A stretch of 64,000 nucleotides of DNA from Thiomicrorhabdus xiamenensis (GCF_013282625.1 NZ_CP054020.1:310001-374000), one strand, 5' to 3'; counted from the first letter of the stretch, positions 1 to 8,930 are shown. The notes: a model not told the origin generated them from the letters alone. Made by a program: numbers and translations.

Positions 1-55
1 ATAAGAGGTTTATAAGAGGTTTATAAGAGGTTTATAAGAGGTTTATAAGAGGTTT
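1..55. repeat. 11-bp tandem repeat, five copies
   Basis: Five perfect head-to-tail copies of ATAAGAGGTTT open the window; a sixth begins (ATAGG) and then breaks off. The array may extend to the left of the window. It lies just past the stop codon of the nitroreductase gene. The 11-bp period is about one helical turn. There are no spacers, so it is not a CRISPR array. Confidence 0.9.
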
Positions 56-75
56 ATAGGCCGATGGATCGGAAG

Positions 76-747
76 TCAGTCGAAAAAGCGGGTAAAGGCT
101 TCCACCGGTTCCCGTTCGGTGCGGTACTGGTTGACCGGATGATCCGTATTTTCATAGCCAAGTGCCATTCCTCCAAGCAGGAGCTTATCGTCGCCGTAAC
201 CGAGTTGTTCGCGGATAAGATCGGGATATTCTCCCAAGGCGCCTTGCGGACAGGTTCCCAGACCTTCTTCCAGAGCCAGTAGCATAATATTCTGTACAAA
301 CATGCCGTAGTCGAAAAACGAGCCGGTTTGCAGGCTTTTATCCATAAAGAAATACAGCGCGACCGGGGCATCGAAACTGCGGTAGTTTGCCGCCCATTGC
401 GCCATCTGCCCAGCTTTGTCATGGCGTTCTATCTGCAAGGCGCCATACAACTGTTTTCCGGTTTGTACCCGGCGCAGTTTATATGCTCCTTTCCACTCGT
501 CCGGGTAATAAGCGTAATCCATTTTTCCTCGTTCGCCGGCCGTAAATTTATCCAGCATGGCGCTCTGCAGGCGCAGTTTTGTCTCGCCGCTGACAACCGC
601 TACCTGCCACGGCTGGGTGTTGACCCCGGAAGGCGCATGACGTGCGGCATCCAGAATTCGTTGAATTATTTCATTGTTCACCGGCTTGTCTAAAAAGGCG
701 CGTACAGAATGACGCTGGGTAACGGCTTGAGATACAGACAGACTCAT
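76..747 (-). CDS. nitroreductase family protein (FMN-dependent)
   Basis: A 223-residue protein of the nitroreductase family, which are FMN enzymes that reduce nitro compounds, quinones or flavins using NAD(P)H. The N-terminal RHSVRAF (about residues 12-18) and the APSGVNTQPW stretch (about 38-47) are typical FMN-phosphate and FMN-ring contacts. The central part has the long helix insertion of the family, and GTCPQGAL near residue 165 is the usual C-terminal FMN loop. The start is supported by AAGGA five bases upstream. It stands alone on the minus strand, followed by the 11-bp repeat array. The physiological substrate cannot be read from the sequence. Confidence 0.88.
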   Translation of the reverse strand: MSLSVSQAVTQRHSVRAFLDKPVNNEIIQRILDAARHAPSGVNTQPWQVAVVSGETKLRLQSAMLDKFTAGERGKMDYAYYPDEWKGAYKLRRVQTGKQLYGALQIERHDKAGQMAQWAANYRSFDAPVALYFFMDKSLQTGSFFDYGMFVQNIMLLALEEGLGTCPQGALGEYPDLIREQLGYGDDKLLLGGMALGYENTDHPVNQYRTEREPVEAFTRFFD

Positions 748-791
748 ATTTTTCCTTTGCTAGTCCGATTGAAAATACAGATTGAAACGGA

Positions 792-1424
792 TTATACCCA
801 CAGGCTCAGAGGCGGATCCATCATCAGGGCCTTGAGCAAATCGGTTTTGCTGATGATTCCGACCAGATTATCCTGCTCGTTAACAACCGGCAGGGCACTG
901 AGCTGGTATTCGTACAGTACTTGTGCCACTCGGCGGACATCGGAGACGGGGTCTACGGTAATGACTTCCGGATTCATAAACTCCGTCACGAGGGTCTCAG
1001 CGGGAAGCCGGTCATGCAGACTGACTTTAAACAGCTGTTGGTAGGTCAGTAATCCGACCAAAGACTGTTGCGCGTTCAATACCGGCATCTGTTGAAAGCT
1101 GCCCTTTTCAAAAATTTCCAGAGCCTGCTTTAGCGTTGTGCGACTGTCCAGAGTGGCAACAGGCTGCGACATGATCTGGTAGGCATGTACCAAAACGCTA
1201 CGCTCGTTTAACTGCAGCATTTTACGATAGGCTTGCAAGTGACGGGCATTGGCAGCGGTTTCTGCAGTGTCCTCGGAATCGCTTCCCGAAATGGAAAAGG
1301 TTTGGTCGCGGGCGACATCTTCGTGCAAGTTAGGAGCTTGTCCGGCGTTCGGTTGATGCACCTTGTGCAGTTGTTCCAGGCTGCTGCGGAAGCGTCTGCC
1401 TTGAATATTATAGATAGCGAACAT
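792..1424 (-). CDS. CBS-domain pair protein
   Basis: A 210-residue soluble protein. The first about 75 residues have no recognised fold and include an acidic/Ser-rich stretch (SISGSDSEDT). Two CBS domains follow, about residues 84-140 (IMSQPVATLDSRTTLKQALE) and 148-205 (FMNPEVITVDPVSDVRRVAQ); each has the family's hydrophobic-Pro-Val core and a terminal GIISKTDLL-like strand. CBS pairs bind adenine nucleotides and act as regulatory modules. No catalytic or transport domain is attached, so the output partner is unknown. The start has a GAGGTGA ribosome site. It is monocistronic. Confidence 0.8.
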   Translation of the reverse strand: MFAIYNIQGRRFRSSLEQLHKVHQPNAGQAPNLHEDVARDQTFSISGSDSEDTAETAANARHLQAYRKMLQLNERSVLVHAYQIMSQPVATLDSRTTLKQALEIFEKGSFQQMPVLNAQQSLVGLLTYQQLFKVSLHDRLPAETLVTEFMNPEVITVDPVSDVRRVAQVLYEYQLSALPVVNEQDNLVGIISKTDLLKALMMDPPLSLWV

Positions 1425-1684
1425 GATTCACCTCGCGGATAGCAAGGTTCTATCTTAGGCGTAATTCATTTCAATTTCACGCTGTAAGCATGACGGATTG
1501 ATTGAAAATATATCTGGTATTTAGGGGTATATGATATATACTTGTTTGACTGTGCTAAGAGTTTTCGTTTGAGCAAGTAGTGGAAATATCGTGTTTTTAC
1601 ATGTCCTTACTGGTTTTATGCGTTTAGTGCAGGATTTGTCGTATTCATTTTGCGGTTTTCGTTAACCGTAAGAACTTTTCCTCC

Positions 1685-1754
1685 AATGGGCATTGTTTTC
1701 AACAGAGCCCATTATCTTTCCTGGAGTTCTTCATTCACTCCAGGAGCTTTTTTT
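1685..1754 (+). ncRNA. candidate structured RNA with terminator, no protein gene
   Basis: The 354-base gap between the CBS gene (which reads leftwards) and the RDD gene holds, on the plus strand, two consecutive hairpins. AATGGGC pairs with GCCCATT (1685-1713, with a small inner TGTT/AACA stem), and CCTGGAGT pairs with ACTCCAGG (1718-1746, with flanking pairs). Seven T residues follow (1748-1754). This has the form of an intrinsic terminator, yet no plus-strand gene lies upstream. A CGGTT/AACCG mini-hairpin lies just before (about 1652-1668). A small RNA ending at about 1754 is possible. The promoter is unclear; TTGACT at 1546 has no good -10 partner. Confidence 0.35.
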
Positions 1755-1778
1755 CACGACCTTTTTCATTCTTTGGCC

Positions 1779-2231
1779 TTAGCGGTTTTCTTCGAAAGTG
1801 ACTTCATCCGGATTATTGTCGCGGATCACCACCGTTCCCGCGATTTTGTCGTGCCATCCCTGTTTTTTCGGATCAAAACCGATCCAAATAAATCCGAGCC
1901 CTAATGGCAGGGCGGAAACAATATAAGCGAAGTAGCGGATTACCGCCTGAAAGACAGAAAGCTTGTAACCGGTTCTGGCGTCGACGATTTTCAGTTTGGT
2001 GGCCATTTTTCCGGGCGTTCCGTAAAAACGTACCCACAGCCAGATAATGACGACAAACGGCAGTATCCAGTTGATCAGCAAGTCCCAGAAACCGTGGATA
2101 ATCGCACCGTTGTTCATTTCCTCGGCGCCGTAAATCATCATGGTGGGAATGGTGAAAACAATAACCATCAGGATGGCGTCAATAAAGGTCGCCCCGGCTC
2201 TGATCCAGAAACCTGCATACGTTGGTCGCAT
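1779..2231 (-). CDS. RDD family membrane protein
   Basis: A 150-residue integral membrane protein of the RDD family. The family's polar residues are present: YAGFWIRAGATFIDA at residues 5-19 supplies the R and D positions, and GTPGKMATKLKIVDARTG (about 71-88) is the second conserved block. Three to four hydrophobic segments are visible (about 15-32, 50-66, 95-118). The function of the family is not settled; some members are proposed Na+(Li+)/H+ antiporters. AAGGAG lies six bases before the start. A 137-base gap separates it from the DUF47 gene, so it may be transcribed separately. Confidence 0.85.
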   Translation of the reverse strand: MRPTYAGFWIRAGATFIDAILMVIVFTIPTMMIYGAEEMNNGAIIHGFWDLLINWILPFVVIIWLWVRFYGTPGKMATKLKIVDARTGYKLSVFQAVIRYFAYIVSALPLGLGFIWIGFDPKKQGWHDKIAGTVVIRDNNPDEVTFEENR

Positions 2232-2368
2232 TCTATTCTCCTTGATCGATTAAATGTTGTTTTATTTAGATAGTTTTTTAAGTAAAAAACATTACAAAAT
2301 ACCATCTTAACTGAGTTTAATGGCGGAGGGAACTCATGCCGGAGATCGAAAGATTTTTTAGAAAGGGG

Positions 2369-2998
2369 TCAGCTCATTTTCACCAGAATGTCTTCCAGCG
2401 AATTCGCACAGATTTGAAAACGTTTACCGATCTCCTTCAACTGTAAAAGCAGCTCGCGGTGAATGAACATCTCTTGAAGGTTATTGCTTTTTGAAAGCAG
2501 AGCCATCTTTTCGACATAAATATCCACCAGATAATCATAGCTGTCGCGAACGTTTTGCGCTTCGAGCGCGACGGCAAGATGGTCCTTCTCGATCAGTTTT
2601 TCAAACCCTTTGGCAAGATGTTCCGAGCTCAGACAGATTTGCGAAAAAATGGTGTTGTAGCCATTATGCAATTCCCGGATTTCGTAGGCTTTGGCTTCGA
2701 TGATGAAGTGACGGATACTGACGGCCAGCCAGTCTAACTGGCTGATGATGCGAAAAATGGATTCGCGATCGATAGGGGTGATGAAACTGTTGAGCAATTC
2801 ATTCATATTGCTCTCTTTGATATTTTTCGCCTGATGTTCGTCTTCGGTTACCGCCTGACAGCAGATTTCGTCGCCCTCGATAAAGCACGACTGCAGATCG
2901 TGCGTGATACGCTTGATGGCCTGCGCATGCTGGTTCAAGGCGCCGAGGAAATCGACTTCTCTCGGTAATACGTATTTTTGCAGCAGGGATCTAAACAT
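2369..2998 (-). CDS. DUF47 / PhoU-like phosphate transport accessory protein
   Basis: A 209-residue helical protein of the DUF47 (PhoU-like) family, which is almost always encoded next to a Pit phosphate permease and is thought to modulate it. The alpha-helical pattern and family blocks such as PIDRESIFRIISQLDWLA (about 82-99) are visible. The start at 2998 has GGAGG five bases upstream. An upstream in-frame start (3034) would lie inside the pit gene and has no ribosome site. It overlaps the 3' end of pit by eight bases, so translation is probably coupled. Confidence 0.85.
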   Translation of the reverse strand: MFRSLLQKYVLPREVDFLGALNQHAQAIKRITHDLQSCFIEGDEICCQAVTEDEHQAKNIKESNMNELLNSFITPIDRESIFRIISQLDWLAVSIRHFIIEAKAYEIRELHNGYNTIFSQICLSSEHLAKGFEKLIEKDHLAVALEAQNVRDSYDYLVDIYVEKMALLSKSNNLQEMFIHRELLLQLKEIGKRFQICANSLEDILVKMS

Positions 2999-4037
2999 GA
3001 GAACCTCCGAACAGATGGAAAATAAACGTGGCATATAAGGCGCCTAAGAGCATTGAAATCGGAACATTCAAAAACCAGCCGGTGACGATTCCCTTTGCTT
3101 TGAGCCAGTTCACGTGTCGGGGTTTTTCCGCAGCGCCATTGCCAATCAAGGTCGCTGTCACCACTTGAGTGGTTGAAGTCGGAGCGCCAATCAGGGTCGC
3201 CATGGTGTTGACGAGTGAGGCGCTGAGCTGGTTGGCGACTGAATGCACGACCCGGACACGGTAAATTTCAAATCCCAGAGTTTTGATAATACGCCATCCA
3301 CCGAAAAAGGTTCCGAGAGTGATGGCCGAAGTACACAGCAAGATTGTCCATAAAGGGATTTCGAAACTTTGCGTCTGGCCGGATGCCAGAAGCATCATGC
3401 CGATAATTGCCATGCCCTTCTGGGCATCGTTTGCGCCATGCGAAAAACCCAGCCAGGCGACACTGAAATACTGCGAAGCAATAAACAGGTTACGTATCCG
3501 GTAGGTGAAGTTTTTGAACAGGCTCAGAATCAGTTTCATTAAAAGAAAACCGATCAGGAGACCCAGAAAAGGTGATGCAAAAAGCCCGACAATGACTTTC
3601 ATTACGCCGTCAAGCTGCCCGTTAAGGAGTGCTTCGATACCCCAGTTCACCTGCTGGTTTCCGAGCAATGCTAATCCTGCCCCGACCAGGCCGCCAGCCA
3701 GTGAGTTGGAGGATGAAGACGGATAGCCGAGCTTCCAGGTAATGAGGTTATAAGAGATGGCTGCCAGCAGTGCGCCTATCACCAGACTTTGTGCGCTGTG
3801 AACCTGTGCGTCACTGATATCGACAAAAGTGCCGATGGTATCGGCGACGGCCAAGCCCATAACCAGAGGGCCTATAAAGGTAAAAATGCCTGCGATGATA
3901 ATGGCCACTGATGCTTTCATTGCACCGGATGCAATCGCGGTCGCGACCATATCCGCCGAATCGTGAAAGCCGTTGGTGAAGTCGTAGAGTGCAACGACAA
4001 TAACCACCATGATTAAAAGAAAGAAGCTCAATTCCAT
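2991..4037 (-). CDS. pit: low-affinity inorganic phosphate transporter, PiT family
   Basis: A 348-residue polytopic membrane protein that imports inorganic phosphate. The two inverted PiT signature repeats are present: DFTNGFHDSADMVATAI (residues 19-35) and GFSHGANDAQKGMAIIG (about 196-212). About ten hydrophobic segments can be counted. It is shorter than E. coli PitA (499 residues) because the central cytoplasmic loop is small, as in other bacterial PiT-DUF47 pairs. It lies downstream of selD-selU with a 24-base gap and overlaps the DUF47 gene. Linkage of a phosphate carrier to selenophosphate genes is unusual; selenium substrate transport by this protein is only speculation. Confidence 0.9.
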   Translation of the reverse strand: MELSFFLLIMVVIVVALYDFTNGFHDSADMVATAIASGAMKASVAIIIAGIFTFIGPLVMGLAVADTIGTFVDISDAQVHSAQSLVIGALLAAISYNLITWKLGYPSSSSNSLAGGLVGAGLALLGNQQVNWGIEALLNGQLDGVMKVIVGLFASPFLGLLIGFLLMKLILSLFKNFTYRIRNLFIASQYFSVAWLGFSHGANDAQKGMAIIGMMLLASGQTQSFEIPLWTILLCTSAITLGTFFGGWRIIKTLGFEIYRVRVVHSVANQLSASLVNTMATLIGAPTSTTQVVTATLIGNGAAEKPRHVNWLKAKGIVTGWFLNVPISMLLGALYATFIFHLFGGSHV

Positions 4038-4061
4038 GGAAAAGCAACCGGTTTGCAGAGG

Positions 4062-5183
4062 TTAGGCATTCTGCGGACTTTGCAGGTAGTCAACGATCTC
4101 CTGTATTGAGCCGCTGAATTCGACCTTATGCTGTCGCTTCTGCATCTGATAGTCGTACATAGGATCGTAATACTCGACCAGCAGGGTCTCGATCCAGGTT
4201 TGGTGTTCGTCGATCGAACCGCTGCTTAACTGAATCTGTAGCGCCTGATTGAACTGCTGCAGTACTCTTTGATAACGTTCTCCGCCGAGTCGTTTCTGGA
4301 TACGGTTAAACGCCGCGAGCATAAACGCTTTCCAGTCATCGACCGACGGATATTCTTTTTGCGCCTGCACGACATACTCGTCGAGCGTAATGGCAATGCG
4401 CTCTTCAAGCGGCGTTTCCAGAACGACCCGGGAACCGCCTTTGAAAAACTCAAACAACTCTTTGGACATATAGACCGTGCCGATATTACGCCCTTCATCT
4501 TCAATCACTAACCGTCTGTGCGGTGTTTCCTGAAAGCGGATGAGCTCCATTGCCAGAGCGTTTTCGAAATTGATTTGGGTCGGCTGGGGTGTGGCATGGC
4601 GTCCGAAAGCAGAACCACGGTGATGGGCCAGGCCTTCCAGATCAACGGTGTTCTGTAGTTGTTGCAGCAGCAGCGTTTTACCGGAGCCGGTGCGTCCGGC
4701 CAGGACGACGGGTTGAATTCCGGATTGTGGAAAGGTTGTCGGTACGGCTTCGAGAAAATCGATCAGGTAGCGACGGAAAGCTTTATAACCACCTTTTAAG
4801 CGTACGATTTCGCGTCCTGAATCCTTGAGCCATTGCTGGGATATTTTCGAGCGCATGCCGCCGCGGAAGCAGTATAGCAACGCATCCGGGTGTGCTTCCA
4901 TAAACGCTCTCCAGGATTGCACTCGCGGTTCGCGAACCTGCTCGTTAACCAGTTTATGACCGAGTTTAACCGCCGCTTCATTACCATACTGCTTGTAGCA
5001 GATACCGACTTTCTGACGTTCTTCATCGGTCATCAACGGCAGGTTGACGGTATTGGGGAAAGCGCCCTGGGAAAATTCCACCGGCGCACGCACGTCAATC
5101 AGGGGCGTATTGTTCAATACGATCGACTTGAAATCATCCGTCTGCGGTAAGTCTTGCTCAAATTGAGTAATGGAGACGGTCAT
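4062..5183 (-). CDS. selU: tRNA 2-selenouridine synthase
   Basis: A 373-residue SelU (MnmH/YbbB) protein that replaces sulfur with selenium at 2-thiouridine-34 of tRNAs for Lys, Glu and Gln, using selenophosphate. The N-terminal rhodanese domain (about 20-130) carries the catalytic loop CFRGGMRSK with Cys105. The C-terminal P-loop domain begins at GRTGSGKT (about 163-170). Length matches the family. The start codon overlaps the selD stop codon (TAATG), a translationally coupled arrangement that links enzyme and substrate supply. Confidence 0.95.
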   Translation of the reverse strand: MTVSITQFEQDLPQTDDFKSIVLNNTPLIDVRAPVEFSQGAFPNTVNLPLMTDEERQKVGICYKQYGNEAAVKLGHKLVNEQVREPRVQSWRAFMEAHPDALLYCFRGGMRSKISQQWLKDSGREIVRLKGGYKAFRRYLIDFLEAVPTTFPQSGIQPVVLAGRTGSGKTLLLQQLQNTVDLEGLAHHRGSAFGRHATPQPTQINFENALAMELIRFQETPHRRLVIEDEGRNIGTVYMSKELFEFFKGGSRVVLETPLEERIAITLDEYVVQAQKEYPSVDDWKAFMLAAFNRIQKRLGGERYQRVLQQFNQALQIQLSSGSIDEHQTWIETLLVEYYDPMYDYQMQKRQHKVEFSGSIQEIVDYLQSPQNA

Positions 5184-6259
5184 TAAGCCACCTGTACGCA
5201 GTGCGACTGTTCTTCGGCAGAGACCGTTCGGCCGATCGGTTCAAGTTGCAGTCCATGCTGCGCGGCAACGGCTTTGAATTCCTCGACGGACTCATTCTTA
5301 ACCGCCGCCAGCAGTCCCCCGGAAGTTTGCGGGTCGCATAGCACCATTTTCTGCGTTTCGCTCAAGGGCTGACCGTTCACGCCGCTGACCTTGTGCCCGT
5401 AACTGTCAAAGTTGCGTCCGGTTCCGCCCGGTGTGCAACCCTGCTCAAGATAATTCAGAACATGCGGCAAAACCGGTACCTTGGCAAATTCAATTTGCGC
5501 GGCGATATTACTGCCTTCGCAGATTTCGATAAGGTGTCCCAGTACACCGAATCCGGTTACATCCGTCAGGGCGGTGACGCCTTCAAGCTTGGCAAATTCA
5601 CTACCGGCCTTGTTCAGAGTGGTCATGGCTTCAACCGCCATCTGCATATGTTCCGGCTGAATCTTTTTCTGTTTCTGCGCTGTCGTCAGGATTCCAATAC
5701 CGATCGGTTTGCTCAAAAACAGCTGACAATCGGCTTCGGCACTGGCGTTACGTTTCAGGTGACGGTTGTCCACCAGTCCGGTTACCGCCAGACCGAAGAT
5801 CGGTTCAGGAGCATCGATCGAGTGACCACCGGCAAGTGGAATGCCTGCGGCCTGACAGGTTGCTCGACCGCCTTCGATTACCTGCTGACCGACTTCGGGC
5901 GGCAATTTATCGATCGGCCAGCCGAAGATTGCAATCGCCATCAGGGGATTGCCGCCCATAGCGTAGATGTCGCTGATGGCATTAGTCGCGGCAATCTGTC
6001 CAAAAGTAAAAGGGTCATCGACGATTGGCATAAAAAAGTCGGTAGTACTCAGAACGGACGTACCGTTACCGAGGTCGTAGGCGGCGGCATCATCTTTGGT
6101 GCTGTTACCGACCAAAAGCGCCGGGTGCGGAGCGATCTCCATCGAGGTCTGCAGAATGCTGTCGAGAATTTTCGGAGAAATTTTGCAACCGCAGCCTGCG
6201 CCGTGACTGTATTCGGTCAGTTTAATCGAATTTTGCGTCTCGCTTTGTTCAGCACTCAT
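5183..6259 (-). CDS. selD: selenophosphate synthase
   Basis: A 358-residue selenide, water dikinase that makes selenophosphate from selenide and ATP. The glycine-rich N-terminus [10 protein letters not shown] has the catalytic pair Cys23 and Lys26; this is the cysteine form, with no UGA selenocysteine codon. [11 protein letters not shown] and [17 protein letters not shown] are the conserved ATP/Mg blocks, and [10 protein letters not shown] is near the C-terminus. AGAGG precedes the start. It is the first gene of selD-selU-pit-DUF47. The only selenophosphate user visible here is SelU; no selenocysteine machinery (selA, selB, selC) lies in the window. Confidence 0.96.
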   Translation of the reverse strand: MSAEQSETQNSIKLTEYSHGAGCGCKISPKILDSILQTSMEIAPHPALLVGNSTKDDAAAYDLGNGTSVLSTTDFFMPIVDDPFTFGQIAATNAISDIYAMGGNPLMAIAIFGWPIDKLPPEVGQQVIEGGRATCQAAGIPLAGGHSIDAPEPIFGLAVTGLVDNRHLKRNASAEADCQLFLSKPIGIGILTTAQKQKKIQPEHMQMAVEAMTTLNKAGSEFAKLEGVTALTDVTGFGVLGHLIEICEGSNIAAQIEFAKVPVLPHVLNYLEQGCTPGGTGRNFDSYGHKVSGVNGQPLSETQKMVLCDPQTSGGLLAAVKNESVEEFKAVAAQHGLQLEPIGRTVSAEEQSHCVQVA

Positions 6260-6316
6260 AGATAACCTCTTAGCCGTTATTCGGTATTGATTTTTAAGAG
6301 CACTATTTTAGAGATT

Positions 6317-6360
6317 TATCTCAGGTTCGGGGGAGGATTAACACAAAAATACCTGAGATA
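6317..6360. promoter_or_regulatory. 10-bp inverted repeat before selD
   Basis: TATCTCAGGT (6317-6326) and ACCTGAGATA (6351-6360) form a perfect 10-bp inverted repeat with a 24-base loop, between the hydA stop and the selD start. On the minus strand it is not followed by a T run, so it is a poor terminator. It could be an operator for the sel operon or an mRNA leader hairpin. Confidence 0.4.
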
Positions 6361-6366
6361 GTGTGA

Positions 6367-8439
6367 TTACAGAAGTCTTCTTGTCAGTTTGCGGATTACC
6401 TTTCTGGATTCAGTACCTTCATTCAGCGTTGCGGCTTCAATGGTGAAGACACAGTGTTCGCCGCTTGGTGTGATAACCGTAAGATCGTCCTGTTGAGCAG
6501 GCGAAGCCATGGTATGTCGGACATACTTGGGTCCGTATTGTCTTGGCGGCAGAACGTCTTGAATCAGTGCCCGAATATTCTCGACGCCGCGAATGTCTCC
6601 GTAGGGCGAAGCGGTCGACCAAAGTGCGTCCGGATGAAAGAGTTTGCTTGCGGCATCGCCATCCCGTCGGTCAACGCAATCGAGAAAGCGCATTAACAGC
6701 AGACGTTTGGAATTTCGTGCCGCGTAGGCGGTGTGCAGAAGCTCATGGGCACGCTCGGAATTCGGCTCTTCCAACTCGGTCGCATACAGTTTTTGAATAT
6801 CACGGTTTTCATAAGAACGTCTGCGTGGAGCCTGACTGTCAATCTGATAAATGGCCTGCATGCGTTTGTGCAGAATATCTGGATCCATCGATTTCGGTTC
6901 TCCGCCTCCGCCAAGACATCCGCCAACGCAGGCCATCACTTCAATGGCGACATACTCCTCGCGCCATTGCTCCGATTGCAGCATTTTCTGTAATGTGGCA
7001 ATGCCGTTACAGATGGCCACTTTGCCGATACCGGGAATCTGCGCCTCTTTAATACCTTGGCGAACACCTCTCAGCTGCTGCCATTCGAGGGGCAAGCTGT
7101 CTTCTCGACCAATAAAATGGCTGGCCGTCCGAACGACCGCTTCCATGACGCCACCCGAGGCACCGAAAATCTGTGCGGCTCCGGTACTTTCTCCTAAAGG
7201 GTTGTCGAATTCGTCATCTTCGGGCAGGGCGCTGAAGGGAATGCCTCGCGCTTTGATCATTCTGGCCAGTTCGCGGGTTGTCAGGACGTGATCGACGTCG
7301 CCGGAAACTCCGGGACGGACGGATTCATCCTTTTTGGCGGTACACGGCATCACGCTTACTACATAGGGTTCATTTTTCCCGTTGGCAAAGTCGGCACCGA
7401 GTGATTGCGCGAAAGCACCGCGTTTGGTGAGGGCGCCGTGCATCTGCTGCGGTGATTTAGCGGTGCTCAGGTGTGGCAACAGGTCGGGGCGATTGAGCTC
7501 AATCCAGTTGACCCAACCGGGACAGCAGGAGGTGAACAGGGGGAGGTTCTGTTGGCTTTTCAGGCGACCGAGAAACTCGCTTCCTTCTTCCATAATGGTC
7601 AGATCGGCAGCGAAATTGGTGTCAAAGACGTAATCGAAACCGAGCGCCCTTAATGCATTGATCATACGACCGGTACTGACCGTGCCGGGTTTCATGCCGA
7701 ATTCTTCGCTGATGGCAACACGGGTCGCCGGAGCGACCTGCACGGCGGAGATTCTTCTATGGGCATCAAGGGTATGCAGAACTTCATGCCAGTGTGGCGT
7801 TTCGATCAGCGCGCCGACCGGGCACACCAGCGTACACTGGCCGCATGAGATGCACTTGGTTTCGGATAATGGCTTGTCGAAAACCGTTACCGGCATTCGT
7901 CCTTCGCCGTGTTCGGCGAAACCGATAATATTCTGCTGCTGACCGGGTTCACCGCAGGCTTCGGCACAGAGTCCGCATTCAATACACTTCGACAGATCGC
8001 GCCAGATACTGGGGGAGGTATGGTCAGTCAGACGATGCTCGGGATGCTCAGCCGATCCCCGCGGAAGCTTCGGCCATTTGTCTTCCAGCTGATACTCGCT
8101 GACCAGATTCTGAAACTGACAGGAACCGTTGACTTCGCAGCGGATGCAGTCGTTCGGATGTCGCGCCAGAAGCCACTGCGCGTCCGCTTTACGAAAGGCG
8201 ATTAATTCACTGGTGTCGGTTTCGATAATGTCGCCGTGCTGAGCCAGGGTTTTGCACGCCGGTTGCGGTTTTTGAGCGCCCTGAACTTTCACCAGACACA
8301 TTCGACATACTGCATGGGAGGGCAGACGGGGATAGTAACAGAGGGTCGGGATATGAACTTCCGCTTTTCTGGCGGCATCCAGCAGAGTCGAACCGCTTTC
8401 TATTTCGACCGGGTGTCCATTAACCGTGACCTGAATCAT
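6367..8439 (-). CDS. hydA: [FeFe]-hydrogenase with C-terminal SnoaL-like domain
   Basis: A 690-residue iron hydrogenase (proton reduction or H2 oxidation). Domains in order: plant-type 2Fe-2S (Cys34, 45, 48, 62); His-ligated 4Fe-4S (His94, Cys98, 101, 107); two 4Fe-4S ferredoxin motifs (Cys152-162 and 196-206); and the H-cluster domain with all three signatures, TSCCPGW (305/306), MPCTAKKDE (Cys366) and EVMACVGGC (Cys504, 508). The usual Pro of the last motif is Val. The small-subunit-like part ends at LLHTAYAAR (about 568-576). About 115 further residues resemble the SnoaL/NTF2-like fold, an addition I do not know from standard hydrogenases. No hydE, hydF or hydG maturase is in the window. 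The start is ATG at 8439; the ribosome site is weak. Confidence 0.93.
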   Translation of the reverse strand: MIQVTVNGHPVEIESGSTLLDAARKAEVHIPTLCYYPRLPSHAVCRMCLVKVQGAQKPQPACKTLAQHGDIIETDTSELIAFRKADAQWLLARHPNDCIRCEVNGSCQFQNLVSEYQLEDKWPKLPRGSAEHPEHRLTDHTSPSIWRDLSKCIECGLCAEACGEPGQQQNIIGFAEHGEGRMPVTVFDKPLSETKCISCGQCTLVCPVGALIETPHWHEVLHTLDAHRRISAVQVAPATRVAISEEFGMKPGTVSTGRMINALRALGFDYVFDTNFAADLTIMEEGSEFLGRLKSQQNLPLFTSCCPGWVNWIELNRPDLLPHLSTAKSPQQMHGALTKRGAFAQSLGADFANGKNEPYVVSVMPCTAKKDESVRPGVSGDVDHVLTTRELARMIKARGIPFSALPEDDEFDNPLGESTGAAQIFGASGGVMEAVVRTASHFIGREDSLPLEWQQLRGVRQGIKEAQIPGIGKVAICNGIATLQKMLQSEQWREEYVAIEVMACVGGCLGGGGEPKSMDPDILHKRMQAIYQIDSQAPRRRSYENRDIQKLYATELEEPNSERAHELLHTAYAARNSKRLLLMRFLDCVDRRDGDAASKLFHPDALWSTASPYGDIRGVENIRALIQDVLPPRQYGPKYVRHTMASPAQQDDLTVITPSGEHCVFTIEAATLNEGTESRKVIRKLTRRLL

Positions 8440-8555
8440 GTTACACAATCCATTAATGACTATGAGGTTAATCTAACACTCGGTTTCGCGGGAATCAATT
8501 CGCTTAATCTTTTAGGTAGGCATATCGTTACCGGAGTCCCTGCATTGGGATAGCT

Positions 8556-8930
8556 TTAACTAATTTCGCCATTAATCCAGGCCAGAGCTTCCGTGACTTT
8601 GGAGAACTCGACAATGCTATCGAGCCCTTCGGCATAGGCGCTGACCAATATGAAAGGGTGCGGATTATGATGTTTTTTAACAATCGCTGTTTTATTGCGC
8701 AGGAAGTAATGGGCGTGTCGAGCAAGGCGTTTGCCGTATTCCAATTGCTCGTCATCGGACATGTGACTTTCGGCTTCCGAGACATTGATCAAGACATTCA
8801 TCATGGGTTGAATTTTAAGAACTTCGATCAACTGATCCAAGAGATCAATTCTGTCCTGATAGGAGGTTTCCTTTTCGTAATGAGCATGAAGCAGATTGTT
8901 CTCATCATCCCTATGGAGTGTAAATCCCAT
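8556..8930 (-). CDS. small STAS/SpoIIAA-like protein
   Basis: A 124-residue soluble protein resembling the SpoIIAA-like (STAS-fold) small proteins found singly in many proteobacteria. Visible features: an alternating strand/helix pattern, a middle NVLINVSEAESHMSDDEQLEYGKRLARH stretch (about 44-71, partly quoted elsewhere in the family as a lipid-binding loop region), and a C-terminal helix FSKVTEALAWINGE. No catalytic motif is seen. It lies between hydA and gltD but is separated from both by over 110 bases, so it is probably monocistronic. Confidence 0.6.
   Translation of the reverse strand: MGFTLHRDDENNLLHAHYEKETSYQDRIDLLDQLIEVLKIQPMMNVLINVSEAESHMSDDEQLEYGKRLARHAHYFLRNKTAIVKKHHNPHPFILVSAYAEGLDSIVEFSKVTEALAWINGEIS

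Noticed and set aside
1-55. CRISPR array
   Set aside because: The repeats are 11 bp, directly joined, with no spacers and no cas genes.
5183-6259. Selenocysteine form of SelD
   Set aside because: The catalytic position is Cys (GAGCGCK); there is no in-frame TGA.
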